DNA of 64,000 nt from Mycobacterium sp. ENV421 (GCF_002887815.1 NZ_PDHO01000012.1:1-64000), one strand, 5' to 3'; counted from the first letter of the stretch, positions 8,565-17,506 are shown. The notes: generated from the letters alone by a model not told the origin. Program-made: numbers and translations.

Positions 8565-8570
8565 CGCCGG

Positions 8571-9410
8571 GTGGCTGATCGCTATGGCGCCGATGTACTC
8601 GCCAACAACCCGCACACCTCGAACCGAACCCGCTCGACCGAGCAGGCCGTCGAGCTCGGAATGGTCGTCGAGGACCCGCAGTCAGGATTCGTCGGCGCGG
8701 TGGTCGGCGTCGAGGGGCCGCGGGTGGAACTCGAGGACCGCAACGGCAAGCGGCGGGTGTTTCCGCTCGGACCGGGCTTCTTGTTCGAGGGCAGGCCGGT
8801 GATCCTGACCGGACTGCGTCGGCAGGCACCGGCGGCGGCGCAACGCACGAAATCCGGCTCGGTGAAGGTGGCCGACACCCGTGCCAAGGTGGCGCTGGCG
8901 AGCCGAATCTACGTCGAAGGCCGACACGATGCCGAGCTCGTCGAGCAGGTGTGGGGTGAGGACCTGCGGGTCGAGGGCGTCGTCGTCGAATATCTCGGCG
9001 GCGTCGACGATCTCGCCGGCATCGTGGCCGACTTCCGGCCAGGTCCGGGTCGCCGGCTCGGTGTCCTGGTCGATCACCTGGTGACCGGGTCCAAGGAGGC
9101 TCGCATCGCCGACGCCGTCCGGCGCGGTCCCGGCGGGGACCACACGCTGGTGGTCGGCCATCCGTATGTGGACATCTGGCAGGCCGTCAAGCCTGAACGC
9201 GTGGGGTTGAGGGCGTGGCCGTCGATCCCACGCGACGTCGAATGGAAGCACGGGATCTGCGCCGCGCTGCGCTGGCCGCACCAGGATCAGGCCGACATCG
9301 CCCGGGCGTGGCAGCGGATCCGGTCGTCGGTGCGGGATTGGACCGATCTGGAGCCCCAGCTGATCGGCCGGGTGGAGGAGCTCATCGACTTCGTGACCCA
9401 ACCGGCCTGA
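8571..9410 (+). CDS. DUF3097 family protein
   Basis: This 279-residue protein starts at GTG 8571 (VADRYGADVLANNPH). The start is chosen because a -10 hexamer lies 6 bases upstream and because homologous sequence begins here, although the frame is open far upstream. Conserved stretches include RIYVEGRHDAELVEQVWG, YLGGVDDL, VLVDHLVTGSKEARIA and HPYVDIWQAVKPERVGL. The RIYVEGRHDAELVEQVWGDDLR-like segment recalls TOPRIM-type acidic motifs, but I cannot prove that relation. DUF3097 is widespread in Actinobacteria and has no established function. The neighbours do not form an obvious operon with it. Confidence 0.85.
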   Translation: MADRYGADVLANNPHTSNRTRSTEQAVELGMVVEDPQSGFVGAVVGVEGPRVELEDRNGKRRVFPLGPGFLFEGRPVILTGLRRQAPAAAQRTKSGSVKVADTRAKVALASRIYVEGRHDAELVEQVWGEDLRVEGVVVEYLGGVDDLAGIVADFRPGPGRRLGVLVDHLVTGSKEARIADAVRRGPGGDHTLVVGHPYVDIWQAVKPERVGLRAWPSIPRDVEWKHGICAALRWPHQDQADIARAWQRIRSSVRDWTDLEPQLIGRVEELIDFVTQPA

Positions 9411-9462
9411 TCTCGCCCGAACATGTGACGAATGTCGCAGGTCCGATCGGTTCGCGCTCGGT

Positions 9463-9481
9463 GTACAGTCGTTCACTGTAC
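9463..9481. promoter_or_regulatory. 19-bp palindrome, candidate repressor operator upstream of the acyl-CoA dehydrogenase
   Basis: GTACAGT (9463-9469) and ACTGTAC (9475-9481) are perfect inverted arms around a 5-bp centre, CGTTC. The site lies 82 bp upstream of the acyl-CoA dehydrogenase start, in a 153-bp intergenic region. Its size and symmetry fit a TetR-family operator of the kind that controls fatty-acid genes. No TetR gene is adjacent, so the cognate regulator is unknown. Confidence 0.6.
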
Positions 9482-9563
9482 GAGATTTACCGCCGACTGC
9501 AGTCTGGTCGTCGTCACTTGGTGCGGCCGACGCGGTACGACTTGATCCGGAGCCTGCACAGCC

Positions 9564-10775
9564 ATGACTTTCTCCCTTGAACTGCCAGAAGAAGTCGTCA
9601 CCGTCCGCGACTGGGTGCACCAGTTCGCCGCCGAGGTGGTACGACCCGCGGCCGCCGAGTGGGACGAGCGCGAAGAAACCCCCTGGCCGCTGATCCAGGA
9701 GGCCGCCAAGGTCGGCCTCTACACCCCGGAGCTTTTCGCCGAGATGTCCGTCGAACCGTCCGGCCTCGGAATGCTCACCGTGTTCGAGGAACTGTTCTGG
9801 GGCGACGCCGGCATCGCGCTGTCGATTCTCGGCACCGGACTGGCCGCCGCGGCGCTGGCCGCCAACGGCACCCCGGAGCAGCTGGGCCACTGGCTGCCCG
9901 AGATGTTCGGCACCCCCGGCGACCCGCACCTGGCGGCGTTCTGTTCCTCGGAGCCGGGCGCCGGTTCCGACGTCGGCGCCGTGCGGACCCGGGCCCGCTA
10001 CGAGCAGGCCACCGACGAGTGGGTGCTGGACGGCACCAAGACCTGGGCCACCAACGGCGGTATCGCCAACGTCCACATTGTGGTCGCGTCGGTGCATCCC
10101 GAGCTCGGGACCCGCGGTCAGGCAACGTTCATCATCCCGCCGAACACCCCCGGCTTCTCGCAGGGGCAGAAGTTCAAGAAGCACGGTATCCGCGCCTCGC
10201 ACACCGCCGAGGTGGTGCTCGAGAACGTCCGCCTGCCAGGCAATCTGATCCTGGGCGGGATGGAGAAGTTCGAACAGCGGGTCGCCCGCGCGCGGGAAGG
10301 CAAGCGCACCTCCGGGCAGGCGGCGATGGCCACGTTCGAGCGCACCAGGCCCGCGGTCGGCGCGATGGCGCTGGGCGTGGCCCGGGCCGCCTACGAGTAC
10401 GCGCTCGAATACGCCTGCCAGCGTGAGCAATTCGGACGCCCGATCGGCGACTTCCAGGGCACCGGCTTCAAGCTGGCGGACATGAAGAGCCGCATCGACG
10501 CCTCCCGGCTGCTGATCTGGCGGGCCGGCTGGATGATGCGCAACAACAAGCCGTTCGCGTCGGCGGAGGGGTCGATGGCCAAGCTGTTCGCCAGCGAGAC
10601 CGCGGTGTACGTCACCGACGAGGCGATCCAGATCCTCGGCGGCAACGGCTACACCCGCGACTACCCGGTGGAGCGGATGCACCGCGACGCCAAGATCTTC
10701 ACGATCTTCGAGGGCACCAGCGAGATTCAGCGACTGGTGATCGCGCGGGCGCTGACCGGTCTGCCGCTGCGCTAG
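9564..10775 (+). CDS. acyl-CoA dehydrogenase (FadE-type)
   Basis: This 403-residue FAD flavoprotein starts at ATG 9564. Middle-domain signatures are [20 protein letters not shown] and [14 protein letters not shown]. The C-terminal helical domain has [33 protein letters not shown] and [20 protein letters not shown], where the Glu near residue 383 is the expected catalytic base. It should oxidise an acyl-CoA to the trans-2-enoyl-CoA, but chain length or branching cannot be told from sequence. It appears to be transcribed alone, with a 19-bp palindrome upstream that may be its operator. Its stop overlaps the convergent SDR gene by 4 bp. Confidence 0.92.
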   Translation: MTFSLELPEEVVTVRDWVHQFAAEVVRPAAAEWDEREETPWPLIQEAAKVGLYTPELFAEMSVEPSGLGMLTVFEELFWGDAGIALSILGTGLAAAALAANGTPEQLGHWLPEMFGTPGDPHLAAFCSSEPGAGSDVGAVRTRARYEQATDEWVLDGTKTWATNGGIANVHIVVASVHPELGTRGQATFIIPPNTPGFSQGQKFKKHGIRASHTAEVVLENVRLPGNLILGGMEKFEQRVARAREGKRTSGQAAMATFERTRPAVGAMALGVARAAYEYALEYACQREQFGRPIGDFQGTGFKLADMKSRIDASRLLIWRAGWMMRNNKPFASAEGSMAKLFASETAVYVTDEAIQILGGNGYTRDYPVERMHRDAKIFTIFEGTSEIQRLVIARALTGLPLR

Positions 10776-11548
10776 TCGCCCAGGTCCGGCGCCCAGGCCA
10801 CACCGTTGATGTGGCTGCCGCCGTCGGCGAACAGGGTGTTCCCGGTCAGGTAGCGCGAGCCCTCGCTCGCCAGAAACACTGCGACTGGCGCGATGTCGTC
10901 GTATGGGTCGCCCATCCGGCCCATCGGGTTCGCGGCGTCGGCGATCGCCGCGATCTCGGGATGCTGGGCGGCCACCGCCAGGAATGCCTGGCTTTTGGCC
11001 GCTGGGCAGATGGCGTTGACCGTCACCCCGGTCGGCGCCCATTCCCGTGCGGCGGTGCGGGTGAGGGTGCGCAGTGCCTCTTTGGCGGCGTTGTATTCCA
11101 GTGAGCCGACGTGGGCGTTGACCCCGTTGAGGCTGCACATGTTGATCACCCGGCCCCAGCCGCGCTCTTTCATGTGGCCGAACGCTTTTCGCATCGCCCA
11201 GAACGGGCCGTAGTAGCCGACGGCGAGACCGTGGGCCAGCTCGTCGTCGGTCTTGTTCTCCACCCGGCCGATACCGCCGCCGCCCCAGGCGTTGTTCACC
11301 AGGACATCGATCGACCCGTATTCGGACACCGCCGCGGCGACGGCGTTCTCCACCTGGTCGCGCTGCGAAACGTCCGTCGCGACGAAGAGGCCACCGATCT
11401 CGTCGGCGACCGACGTGCCTGCCGCGGAATCGAATTCGGCCACGACAACTCGGGCGCCCTCGTCGGCGAATCTGCGCGCGATGCCCGCACCGATTCCCGC
11501 GCCTGCGCCGGTGACGAGTGCGACCCTGCCCTCCAGTGCGCCGCTCAT
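10772..11548 (-). CDS. short-chain dehydrogenase/reductase (SDR)
   Basis: This 258-residue protein starts at ATG 11548, overlapping the upstream SnoaL-like gene as ATGA. It has the classical SDR cofactor motif [12 protein letters not shown], the NNAW segment (NNAG variant) and the catalytic YNAAK motif in [12 protein letters not shown]. The C-terminus [20 protein letters not shown] is the usual SDR end. It is the last gene of a three-gene operon (LLM oxidoreductase, SnoaL-like, SDR) running from 12887 to 10772. The operon probably acts on a lipid, steroid or terpenoid-like substrate, but this is only inferred from the family mix. Confidence 0.9.
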   Translation of the reverse strand: MSGALEGRVALVTGAGAGIGAGIARRFADEGARVVVAEFDSAAGTSVADEIGGLFVATDVSQRDQVENAVAAAVSEYGSIDVLVNNAWGGGGIGRVENKTDDELAHGLAVGYYGPFWAMRKAFGHMKERGWGRVINMCSLNGVNAHVGSLEYNAAKEALRTLTRTAAREWAPTGVTVNAICPAAKSQAFLAVAAQHPEIAAIADAANPMGRMGDPYDDIAPVAVFLASEGSRYLTGNTLFADGGSHINGVAWAPDLGD

Positions 11549-12021
11549 CGGGCGAGTCCTTCCGCGATCAGGGCCATGGCCTGACCGCTGCCGTCGAGCT
11601 GGCGGGCCGTGCGACTGACGATCTCCCAGCCGTGGTCGGCGCGCTGCAGGCGGATGAGGTGCACGCCGGCCCGGGCGACGGCGAAGCCGCGGGTTTCGCG
11701 GCGCACCAGCAACATCGACTGGCAGATCGCTACCGCCTCGTCGCCGTCGACGGTGACCGCGGGCGGGCCGAAGAAATGGCAGCAGCCGCGGGCGATCAAG
11801 CCGCGGTGCTCCTGCGAGCGCACCATGGCGGCGACGTCGTCGCGGCTGGACATCTGCCAGTCGCCGGTGTCGTAGCCGCCGTCGACCGCCCACAGTGCGG
11901 CGACCGCGTCGGGGTCACCCGAGTCGACGAGCGGTCCGTAGGAGGCGATCAGACGGGCGATATCGCGTTCGTCTTCAAGGGTTTTCACGCGTCGTGCGAG
12001 GCTCTCCACGGTGTCACTCAC
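11545..12021 (-). CDS. SnoaL-like / nuclear transport factor 2-fold protein
   Basis: This 158-residue protein starts at GTG 12021, with GAGGAAG just upstream. The frame is open to 12078, but that part overlaps the preceding gene and lacks a ribosome site. The motif DERDIARLIASYGPLVDSGD followed by WAVDGGYDTG is the common start of SnoaL_4-type NTF2-fold proteins, which are small cone-shaped enzymes or binding proteins for hydrophobic ligands. It is translationally coupled to the SDR gene and lies 11 bp downstream of the LLM oxidoreductase. A role as isomerase, cyclase or dehydratase in the same pathway is possible but not shown. Confidence 0.8.
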   Translation of the reverse strand: MSDTVESLARRVKTLEDERDIARLIASYGPLVDSGDPDAVAALWAVDGGYDTGDWQMSSRDDVAAMVRSQEHRGLIARGCCHFFGPPAVTVDGDEAVAICQSMLLVRRETRGFAVARAGVHLIRLQRADHGWEIVSRTARQLDGSGQAMALIAEGLAR

Positions 12022-12032
12022 AGGCTTCCTCT

Positions 12033-12887
12033 CTACAGTTCGTCGGCCAGATCCCGGAGCGCGGCGAGCTGGTGGCAATAGTGCTCGGGGGAGTCGGCCC
12101 TCACCGAACTGGTGATCGCGGTGGCGCCGACGTCACGTAACGCGATGAGGCGCTTGACCGTTCGGCCGGCATCGGCGATCGGGTCGACGGCACGGCCGGT
12201 CGACAGCACCACCTCGAAGCCAGGCGGCACGTCCGCCTTGGCCAGCATCGCTTCGATCTCGGTGGTGTTGAGGCCGAACGGCATCCAACCGTCGGCGAGG
12301 CGGACCGCGCGGCGCAACGATCGCAGGGTGCGCCCGCCGACCAGAATCGGCACCCGCTCCTGCACGGCGCAGGGCTCGACGGCGAACCCGTCGAACTCGT
12401 AGTGGCTGCCCCGGTAGGACGGCCGGGTGGTCGACAGCGATGCGCGCAGGGCGCGGAGGGCGTCGTCGGCGCGTTCACCGCGGCCGTCGAAGGGTGCGCC
12501 GAGCAGGTCGAACTCCTCGGCCAGCGACCCGACGCCCACACCGAGCACCAGCCGGCCGCCGCTGAGCCGGTCCAGCGTGCCGAACCGCTTGGCAATGTCC
12601 AGCGGGTGGTGATAGCCCAGCACCACCACCGATGTCGTCAGCGAGATCCGGGTGGTGTGGGCGGCCAGGAAGCCGAACGTCGAGAGCGGATCCCAGTAGG
12701 TCACGCCGCGCTGCGCGCCGTCGCCGACCGGGACGGCGACGTGTTCGGCGCAAGTGAGGTGGTCGAAGCCGAGCTCGTCAGCGGTGCGGGCGATACGGGC
12801 CAGGTCGTCGACGCCTGCGGTGGTCTCCCACGCGGAGGACACCCCGGGCAGCTGCATCACCATCGGCGTCGACAGTCCGATCCGCAC
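12033..12887 (-). CDS. LLM-class F420-dependent oxidoreductase
   Basis: This 284-residue protein starts at GTG 12887. It is a luciferase-like TIM-barrel protein, with motifs LGFDHLTCAEHVAVP, TTSVVVLGYHHPLDIAKRFGTLDRLSGGR (split here: TTSVVVLGYHHP, then RFGTLDRLSGGR), LGVGVGSLAEEFDLLG and ILVGGRTLRSLRRAVRLADG. Mycobacterial members of this subgroup commonly use coenzyme F420. It is the first gene of the operon with the SnoaL-like and SDR genes, and is divergent from the IclR regulator gene 105 bp away. TTAGAAC lies just upstream of GTG and may form part of a leaderless promoter. The substrate is unknown. Confidence 0.85.
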   Translation of the reverse strand: MRIGLSTPMVMQLPGVSSAWETTAGVDDLARIARTADELGFDHLTCAEHVAVPVGDGAQRGVTYWDPLSTFGFLAAHTTRISLTTSVVVLGYHHPLDIAKRFGTLDRLSGGRLVLGVGVGSLAEEFDLLGAPFDGRGERADDALRALRASLSTTRPSYRGSHYEFDGFAVEPCAVQERVPILVGGRTLRSLRRAVRLADGWMPFGLNTTEIEAMLAKADVPPGFEVVLSTGRAVDPIADAGRTVKRLIALRDVGATAITSSVRADSPEHYCHQLAALRDLADEL

Positions 12888-12923
12888 AGTGCTGTTCTAA
12901 CCGGCGCCACACCGGTCGAATGC

Positions 12924-12958
12924 TTGCGTCCCGGTGATCGAGACCGCTACGGTGCGGT
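12924..12958 (+). promoter_or_regulatory. candidate iclR promoter with overlapping inverted repeat
   Basis: TTGCGT (12924-12929) and TACGGT (12948-12953) are 18 bp apart and could be -35 and -10 elements. An inverted repeat, ACCGC (12943-12947) and GCGGT (12954-12958), exactly brackets the -10. That position would let a repressor block its own transcription and possibly that of the divergent LLM operon. Confidence 0.4.
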
Positions 12959-12992
12959 AGAACGAATTCTCCCCAACCGGACAGGAGTGCTG

Positions 12993-13718
12993 ATGACCGC
13001 GGCTCTCACCGATACCGCGCCGGCCTCGATGCTCGACCGGTTCACGGCCATCATCGACGCGTTCGACGACACGTCAGCAGGTCTCACGCTGGACCAGATC
13101 GCCGCACGGGCGCATCTGCCGCGCTCGACCACGCACCGCATCCTCGACCAGCTGGTGCGGTTGCAGTGGCTGACGCATTCGGGTCGCGGGTACCGGCTCG
13201 GAGCGCGGACCTCGGCGTGGGGCGCCGGTGACAGTGCCGATGTCCGGCTGCGGTCGGTCGCGGCGCCGGTCCTGCACGAGCTTCAGGTGCGCACCGGTGC
13301 GGTGGTGCATCTCGGTCTGCTCGACCGCGGCGAGGTCGTTCACCTGGACAAGCTGGGCGGGCCGTCGGCGCGCCAGGTGCCGACGTCGGTCGGCGTGCGG
13401 ATCCCGGCCCACCGGGTGGCGCTGGGCGTCGCCGCGCTGGCGGGGTTGTCGCCCGAAGACGTGGTGGCCGAGCTGAGTTATGTCCAGGGCTGGGAGCCCG
13501 ACGCGATCTGGTGGGGCGAACTTCACAAGGTCCGCCGCCGCGTCGTCGTGCGCCACGGTGACTACGCCGGCCCGATGGTATCGGTGGCCGCCACGGTCGG
13601 GGCGCGTGCCGCGATCGGACTTGTCACCTCCGACCGGGTGCTCGCCCAACGCTGTCAGCCGCTGGTCGCCGCGTCGGCGGCACGGATCGCCCGCGCGCTG
13701 GCGGGCGCCAACAACTAG
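12993..13718 (+). CDS. IclR-family transcriptional regulator
   Basis: This 241-residue protein starts at ATG 12993, with AGGAG 5 bases upstream. The N-terminal winged helix has LDRFTAIIDAFDDTSAGLTL and IAARAHLPRSTTHRILDQLVRLQWL. The C-terminal effector-binding domain includes LHELQVRTGAVVHLGLLDRG, VGVRIPAHRVALGVAALAG and VAATVGARAAIGLV. It is divergent from the LLM/SnoaL/SDR operon and is its most likely regulator, acting on a small-molecule effector. The effector domain is somewhat degenerate compared with PcaR/IclR, so the ligand cannot be guessed. Confidence 0.88.
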   Translation: MTAALTDTAPASMLDRFTAIIDAFDDTSAGLTLDQIAARAHLPRSTTHRILDQLVRLQWLTHSGRGYRLGARTSAWGAGDSADVRLRSVAAPVLHELQVRTGAVVHLGLLDRGEVVHLDKLGGPSARQVPTSVGVRIPAHRVALGVAALAGLSPEDVVAELSYVQGWEPDAIWWGELHKVRRRVVVRHGDYAGPMVSVAATVGARAAIGLVTSDRVLAQRCQPLVAASAARIARALAGANN

Positions 13719-13722
13719 GCGA

Positions 13723-15078
13723 CTAGCTCGCCGAGCGGGTATCAGACGGCGGGTCGCCGTCGTTGCCGAGCAGCTGCTCGGGGTGGTGATAGTCGTTGGT
13801 GCCGCCATGCAGCATGGGCAGTGCGGGTGGGGGGATCCACTCGGTGTCGCCATTGGCGAGCTTTCGAGTTCGCCAGCCTTGGTCGAGTAGCCGGTGGTCG
13901 GGTCGGCAGGCAAAAGTGAGCTTGTCGATGTTGGTCAGGCCGCCTGCGGCCCATTCGTCGACGTGGTGCACCTCGGTCAGATAGCCCGGTGCGTCACATC
14001 CGGGGCGGGTGCAGCCACGTTCCTTGCTGTGCAGCATGATTCGCTGATCGGCCGAGGCGACGCGTTTGGTGCGGCCCAGCCACAACCCGCGGCCGTCAAC
14101 TTTGTCGAACAGGGCCAGATAGTGATACGCGTGGGCGCCGAGCCGGATGACCTCCGAGATTGGCAGCAGCGTGCCAGCGGCGGTGACCCCATGTCCGGTC
14201 TTGGCCTGAATGTCCTGCAGGGTCGCCGACACGATCACCGTCACGGGTAACCCGTTGTGCTGGCCGAACTTCGGATCACCCAACGACACTCGTAGCAGGG
14301 CCTTGAGCGCATCGTGCTGACGTTGGCCATAACTGCGCGCATCCCGCTCGGCGACTTCGTCGGTCGGGTTGGTGGTCGGGCTCTCGTCGGCCGGATTGCA
14401 CATCCCCGGTGCGGCGAACTTTGCCATCCAGGCGTCGACCAGCGACCGCAGCTCGGGGTCGGCGATCAATCGGCCCACACTCATGCCGTCGACCTGCTGA
14501 CCGCCGCACCAGACGAATCCGCGCTTGCGGGCCCGGTCTTCGTCGGAGAATGTCCCGTCAGGATTGAGATGCAAGGCCAACCGGTGGGCCACTTTTTCGA
14601 GCTGATCGGGCCGCAACGCCGTCGCCTTGTCGGCCAATGATTTCTCGGCCTTCTCGACCTCGACCGGGGGCACGTGATCGGGCAGGTCGCGGAAAAACTT
14701 CTGGATCACCCGGAGGTGTTCGCCGTCGAGCTGCCCCTCGTGCCATGCCTTCGAGGTTTCCGGCAGCAGTGGCGGTAGCGGCTCGCCGGTCAACGCTCGG
14801 CGGGGTGCTAATTGTTGGGCATCCCGAATCCGTCGCTTGGCTTCTCGCGGGCTGATCCGCAGCACATCGGCCAGGGTGATCGGCACCGGCGGGCACCCTT
14901 CAACCTGCTCTAGCCGAGAAATCACTGCGTGAGATAGCGCGACCTGGTGGCGTAGTGCGGACTCCCACTCCTCGAGCACCACGAACCGGTCAGCGGGGGA
15001 GAGTTCATCGAGATCGACGGTGGACAAGCACTCCAGGTATCGATCGCGCGCCTCCCGCATGACGTCGATCCCACTCAC
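13723..15078 (-). CDS. DUF222/HNH endonuclease-domain protein (13E12 repeat family)
   Basis: This 451-residue protein starts at GTG 15078, chosen because a TAATGT -10 lies 7 bases upstream; TTG 15108 in the same frame is an alternative. Residues 30-330 are the DUF222 helical region seen in mycobacterial 13E12-family proteins. The C-terminus is an HNH nuclease: SKERGCTRPGCDAPGYLTEV, HHVDEWAAGGLTNIDKLTF and ACRPDHRLLD. These genes are dispersed in many copies in mycobacteria and are thought to be selfish or defence-like, but their role is not settled. No flanking direct repeats or insertion-sequence ends are visible. It is convergent with iclR, with a 4-bp gap. Confidence 0.88.
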   Translation of the reverse strand: MSGIDVMREARDRYLECLSTVDLDELSPADRFVVLEEWESALRHQVALSHAVISRLEQVEGCPPVPITLADVLRISPREAKRRIRDAQQLAPRRALTGEPLPPLLPETSKAWHEGQLDGEHLRVIQKFFRDLPDHVPPVEVEKAEKSLADKATALRPDQLEKVAHRLALHLNPDGTFSDEDRARKRGFVWCGGQQVDGMSVGRLIADPELRSLVDAWMAKFAAPGMCNPADESPTTNPTDEVAERDARSYGQRQHDALKALLRVSLGDPKFGQHNGLPVTVIVSATLQDIQAKTGHGVTAAGTLLPISEVIRLGAHAYHYLALFDKVDGRGLWLGRTKRVASADQRIMLHSKERGCTRPGCDAPGYLTEVHHVDEWAAGGLTNIDKLTFACRPDHRLLDQGWRTRKLANGDTEWIPPPALPMLHGGTNDYHHPEQLLGNDGDPPSDTRSAS

Positions 15079-15085
15079 ACTTCGA

Positions 15086-15091
15086 ACATTA
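15086..15091 (-). promoter_or_regulatory. -10 hexamer TAATGT for the HNH gene
   Basis: TAATGT on the minus strand is followed after 7 bases by GTG 15078. No Shine-Dalgarno is present, so leaderless transcription is likely, and this decides the start choice. Confidence 0.5.
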
Positions 15092-15157
15092 GTGCGACCC
15101 ACCGACAAAAGGTGGTCCCGAAGGTCACGCTGGGCATCAACGCGGATCTGGGGATAA

Positions 15158-15946
15158 CTACGTCAGGCCCATCAGCTTCTGCATCATCCGGTGCGCTCCC
15201 GCGACCACCTTCGTGCGGTCCGGATCATTGCGTCGCGCAACGTCTTCGGCGTTCCCGCCCGCGACGAACACCGGGCCGTTCGGTAACTGCTCCAGCCCTT
15301 CGCGAGCGACGTCGGCCGGATCGGCCACCCGCATGCCGGGCACGTCGAAATTCAGACCGACCCGCTCCATCGCCGGTGTGCGGGTGACACCCAGCACCAG
15401 CTCCAGCACGTCGACGCCGTACTCACGCAACTCCAGCCACAGCCCCTCGGCGAAGATGCGGCCGTAGGCCTTCACCCCGCCATACACCGTGTGACGTACC
15501 GAGCCCAGATATCCCGACATCGACCCAACCAGCAGGATGCCGCCGCGGCGCCGCTCCCGCATCAGCCGGCCGTAGTGCTGCGTCAGTGCCATCATCGTGC
15601 CGATGTTCAGGTCGATGACCTTCTGGAAGTCCGCCAGGTCGGCGTCCAGAAACTCGGCGCTGCAGGTGTTCGCGCCCGCGTTGTAGATGAACAAGCCGAC
15701 CTCGAGCCCGTCGGTGGCCGCGGTCACCTCGGCGAGCGCCGCGGGGGAGACGAGATCGATTGCCACAGTGCGTACTTCGACGCCGAGCTCACGGCACTTG
15801 TCGGCCGTCACCTCGAGGGGATCCGGTTTGCGGGCCACCAGAACGAGATTCACGCCCGACTCGGCCAACAAGCGGGCGAATTCGGCGCCCACGCCTTCAG
15901 AACCGCCGGCGATCACCGCCCACGGACCGTATTTCGCATAGGACAT
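15158..15946 (-). CDS. SDR family NAD(P)-dependent oxidoreductase
   Basis: This 262-residue protein starts at ATG 15946. It has a variant cofactor motif, AGGSEGVGAEFARLLAESG, the NAGAN segment (FIYNAGANTCS), catalytic Ser in VGSMSGYLGS and a Y..K pair in YGGVKAYGR (YxxxK). It resembles the mycobacterial SDR subgroup that is often found beside TetR regulators. It is divergent from the TetR gene at 16044, with a 97-bp region between them. CACGAT lies 6 bases upstream of the ATG and may be a -10. The substrate is unknown; a hydroxy-lipid or steroid is plausible by family only. Confidence 0.87.
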   Translation of the reverse strand: MSYAKYGPWAVIAGGSEGVGAEFARLLAESGVNLVLVARKPDPLEVTADKCRELGVEVRTVAIDLVSPAALAEVTAATDGLEVGLFIYNAGANTCSAEFLDADLADFQKVIDLNIGTMMALTQHYGRLMRERRRGGILLVGSMSGYLGSVRHTVYGGVKAYGRIFAEGLWLELREYGVDVLELVLGVTRTPAMERVGLNFDVPGMRVADPADVAREGLEQLPNGPVFVAGGNAEDVARRNDPDRTKVVAGAHRMMQKLMGLT

Positions 15947-16030
15947 CTACCGATCGTGACGTGCCGTGTCTGAACCCGTGACGAGGGTCTCGCTGATCGG
16001 TACCAGTGCGCGAGCGCGTAGCGGATGCCC

Positions 16031-16036
16031 GATACT
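16031..16036 (+). promoter_or_regulatory. weak -10 hexamer GATACT upstream of the TetR gene
   Basis: GATACT lies 7 bases before GTG 16044. It departs from TANNNT at the first base, so support is moderate. It agrees with the shorter TetR start chosen here. Confidence 0.35.
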
Positions 16037-16043
16037 GAGTGGC

Positions 16044-16625
16044 GTGCCGCGGATCGGAGAGCCCCGGGCGCCGGCCCGCCCGGCGACCGATGACCAGGAG
16101 AATCGGCGCGGCGCCATCCTCGCCGCCGCCGCCCGATTGGGTGCGACCAAAGAGATCGACCGCATCGGCGCCCAGGAGATCGCCGCCGACGCCGGAGTGG
16201 CGCTGCGCACCCTCTACCGCTACTACCCGTCCAAGCACCACGTGTTCGCCGCGGTGCTGTTCGCCCAGGTGTCCAAGTTCCGGCCGCCGCCTCCCAGTGG
16301 CGACCCGGCCGGAGACATCGCCGCGCTGATGGTGGCTGCCTGCCGAAATCTGTTGCGTCACAAGCACCTTGCACACGCGATGATCACCTCCACGCAGATC
16401 GTCCGCGCACAGGAGGACGCTCCCGACGATCCCACGCTGCGTGAGCTCATCCTCGATATCGCCGGCGTCGAGAACCCCACCGCCGAACAGCTGCGCCGCT
16501 CCCGGCTGGTGCAGCAGGCCGCCTTCGGGATCCTCACCTGGACGGTCGGCGGTGCCCTGCTTCCCGAGGACGCGCTGGCCGACGTCGACGTGGCCTGCCG
16601 GCTACTCGTCGGCGACGTTTTCTGA
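16044..16625 (+). CDS. TetR-family transcriptional regulator
   Basis: This 193-residue protein starts at GTG 16044. The frame is open to 15966, but the shorter form has the usual TetR length and a -10 at the right distance. The DNA-binding domain includes NRRGAILAAAARLGATKEID, then IGAQEIAADAGVALRTLYRY and YPSKHHVFAAVL. The C-terminal ligand domain has no recognised specificity. It is divergent from the SDR gene and probably controls it; an 8-bp inverted pair (15948-15955 and 15995-16002) lies between the two genes. Its last 24 bp overlap the convergent EamA gene. Confidence 0.88.
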   Translation: MPRIGEPRAPARPATDDQENRRGAILAAAARLGATKEIDRIGAQEIAADAGVALRTLYRYYPSKHHVFAAVLFAQVSKFRPPPPSGDPAGDIAALMVAACRNLLRHKHLAHAMITSTQIVRAQEDAPDDPTLRELILDIAGVENPTAEQLRRSRLVQQAAFGILTWTVGGALLPEDALADVDVACRLLVGDVF

Positions 16626-17471
16626 CGTCGTGCGGCTTGCCAGCACCGAGCCCGTCAGGATCAGCGTCAGCCCGGCGATGTGAAACCACGTCAAAGGTTC
16701 ACTCAGCAGCAGCACCCCGGCGATCAGCGCCACCGCCGGATTGACGTAGGTGAACAGCAGTGCGCGGGTGGCTCCCACTTCTTTGATCAGCGCGAAGAAC
16801 ACCACGAACGCCAGTGCCGTGCAGATACCGGCCAGCGCCGCGATGGCCGCGTACGCGTGCGGAGTCAACGTGTGGCGGGGCCAGGTCAGCGCCGCCGGCG
16901 TCAGATACACCACGGCGGCCAGGCCCAGGCAGGCCGACGTCAGAGCGGGACCCGGCACGTCAGCCAGATACCGCGCGGCGATCAGCGGCGCGATCGCATA
17001 ACACGTCGCGGTCAGCATTACCTCGATCACCGGCCGAGCGCCACCTGACGACAGACCCGGTCCGGCCAGCACCGCCACACCTGCCAGCCCGAGGCCGAGC
17101 CCGGCCAGGCGCAGCGGCCCCAGCCGCTCACCGCCGGTCAGCCGGTCCAGCACTGCCGCGATGATCGGGGCGGCGGCGATCAGCAGGCCGGTCAGTGAAC
17201 TCGTCAGGTGCCGCTCGGCGTCGGACAGCAGCAGCCAGGCCGCGATCATCTCGAAGAACGCGAACGCCGCCACCGCTTTCCAGTGCCTGCGCAACAGCGT
17301 GCGGGAGCCGGCGGACACCGCCAGCGGCAGCAGCAGCACCGCTCCGACCGCGCACCGGGTGAACACCAGCACCGGCACCGATACCTCGTCGACGGCCACC
17401 TTTATCAACAGATAGGGGATGCCCCAGATGACGCTCATCGCGGCGAACAGGGCCCAGCCGCGCGCAGTCAC
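16602..17471 (-). CDS. EamA/DMT-family transporter
   Basis: This 289-residue membrane protein starts at GTG 17471, fixed by a TAATCT -10 hexamer 7 bases upstream; the frame continues to 17579 in a basic, non-membrane extension. About ten hydrophobic helices form two EamA repeats, with typical motifs [51 protein letters not shown] and [23 protein letters not shown] carriers export metabolites or amino acids, and the substrate is not predictable. It is divergent from rarA and convergent with the TetR gene. Confidence 0.9.
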   Translation of the reverse strand: MTARGWALFAAMSVIWGIPYLLIKVAVDEVSVPVLVFTRCAVGAVLLLPLAVSAGSRTLLRRHWKAVAAFAFFEMIAAWLLLSDAERHLTSSLTGLLIAAAPIIAAVLDRLTGGERLGPLRLAGLGLGLAGVAVLAGPGLSSGGARPVIEVMLTATCYAIAPLIAARYLADVPGPALTSACLGLAAVVYLTPAALTWPRHTLTPHAYAAIAALAGICTALAFVVFFALIKEVGATRALLFTYVNPAVALIAGVLLLSEPLTWFHIAGLTLILTGSVLASRTTSENVADE

Positions 17472-17478
17472 GACGACC

Positions 17479-17484
17479 AGATTA
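17479..17484 (-). promoter_or_regulatory. -10 hexamer TAATCT for the EamA gene
   Basis: TAATCT on the minus strand is 7 bases before GTG 17471, and no Shine-Dalgarno precedes it. This is a good leaderless promoter candidate. Confidence 0.55.
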
Positions 17485-17506
17485 CGAACGTGGTAAGTCT
17501 GGGGGC

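Noticed and set aside
7230..8570. Upstream extension of the DUF3097 frame over the serine hydrolase gene
   Set aside because: The serine hydrolase on the other strand is real, and a -10 hexamer points to GTG 8571.
8682..11138. An 818-codon minus-strand open frame across DUF3097 and the acyl-CoA dehydrogenase
   Set aside because: It is the complement of two clear genes, has no ribosome site and no recognisable motif.
13723..15078. HNH/DUF222 gene as part of a mobile element or intein
   Set aside because: No terminal repeats, integrase, host-gene interruption or target duplication is visible around it.
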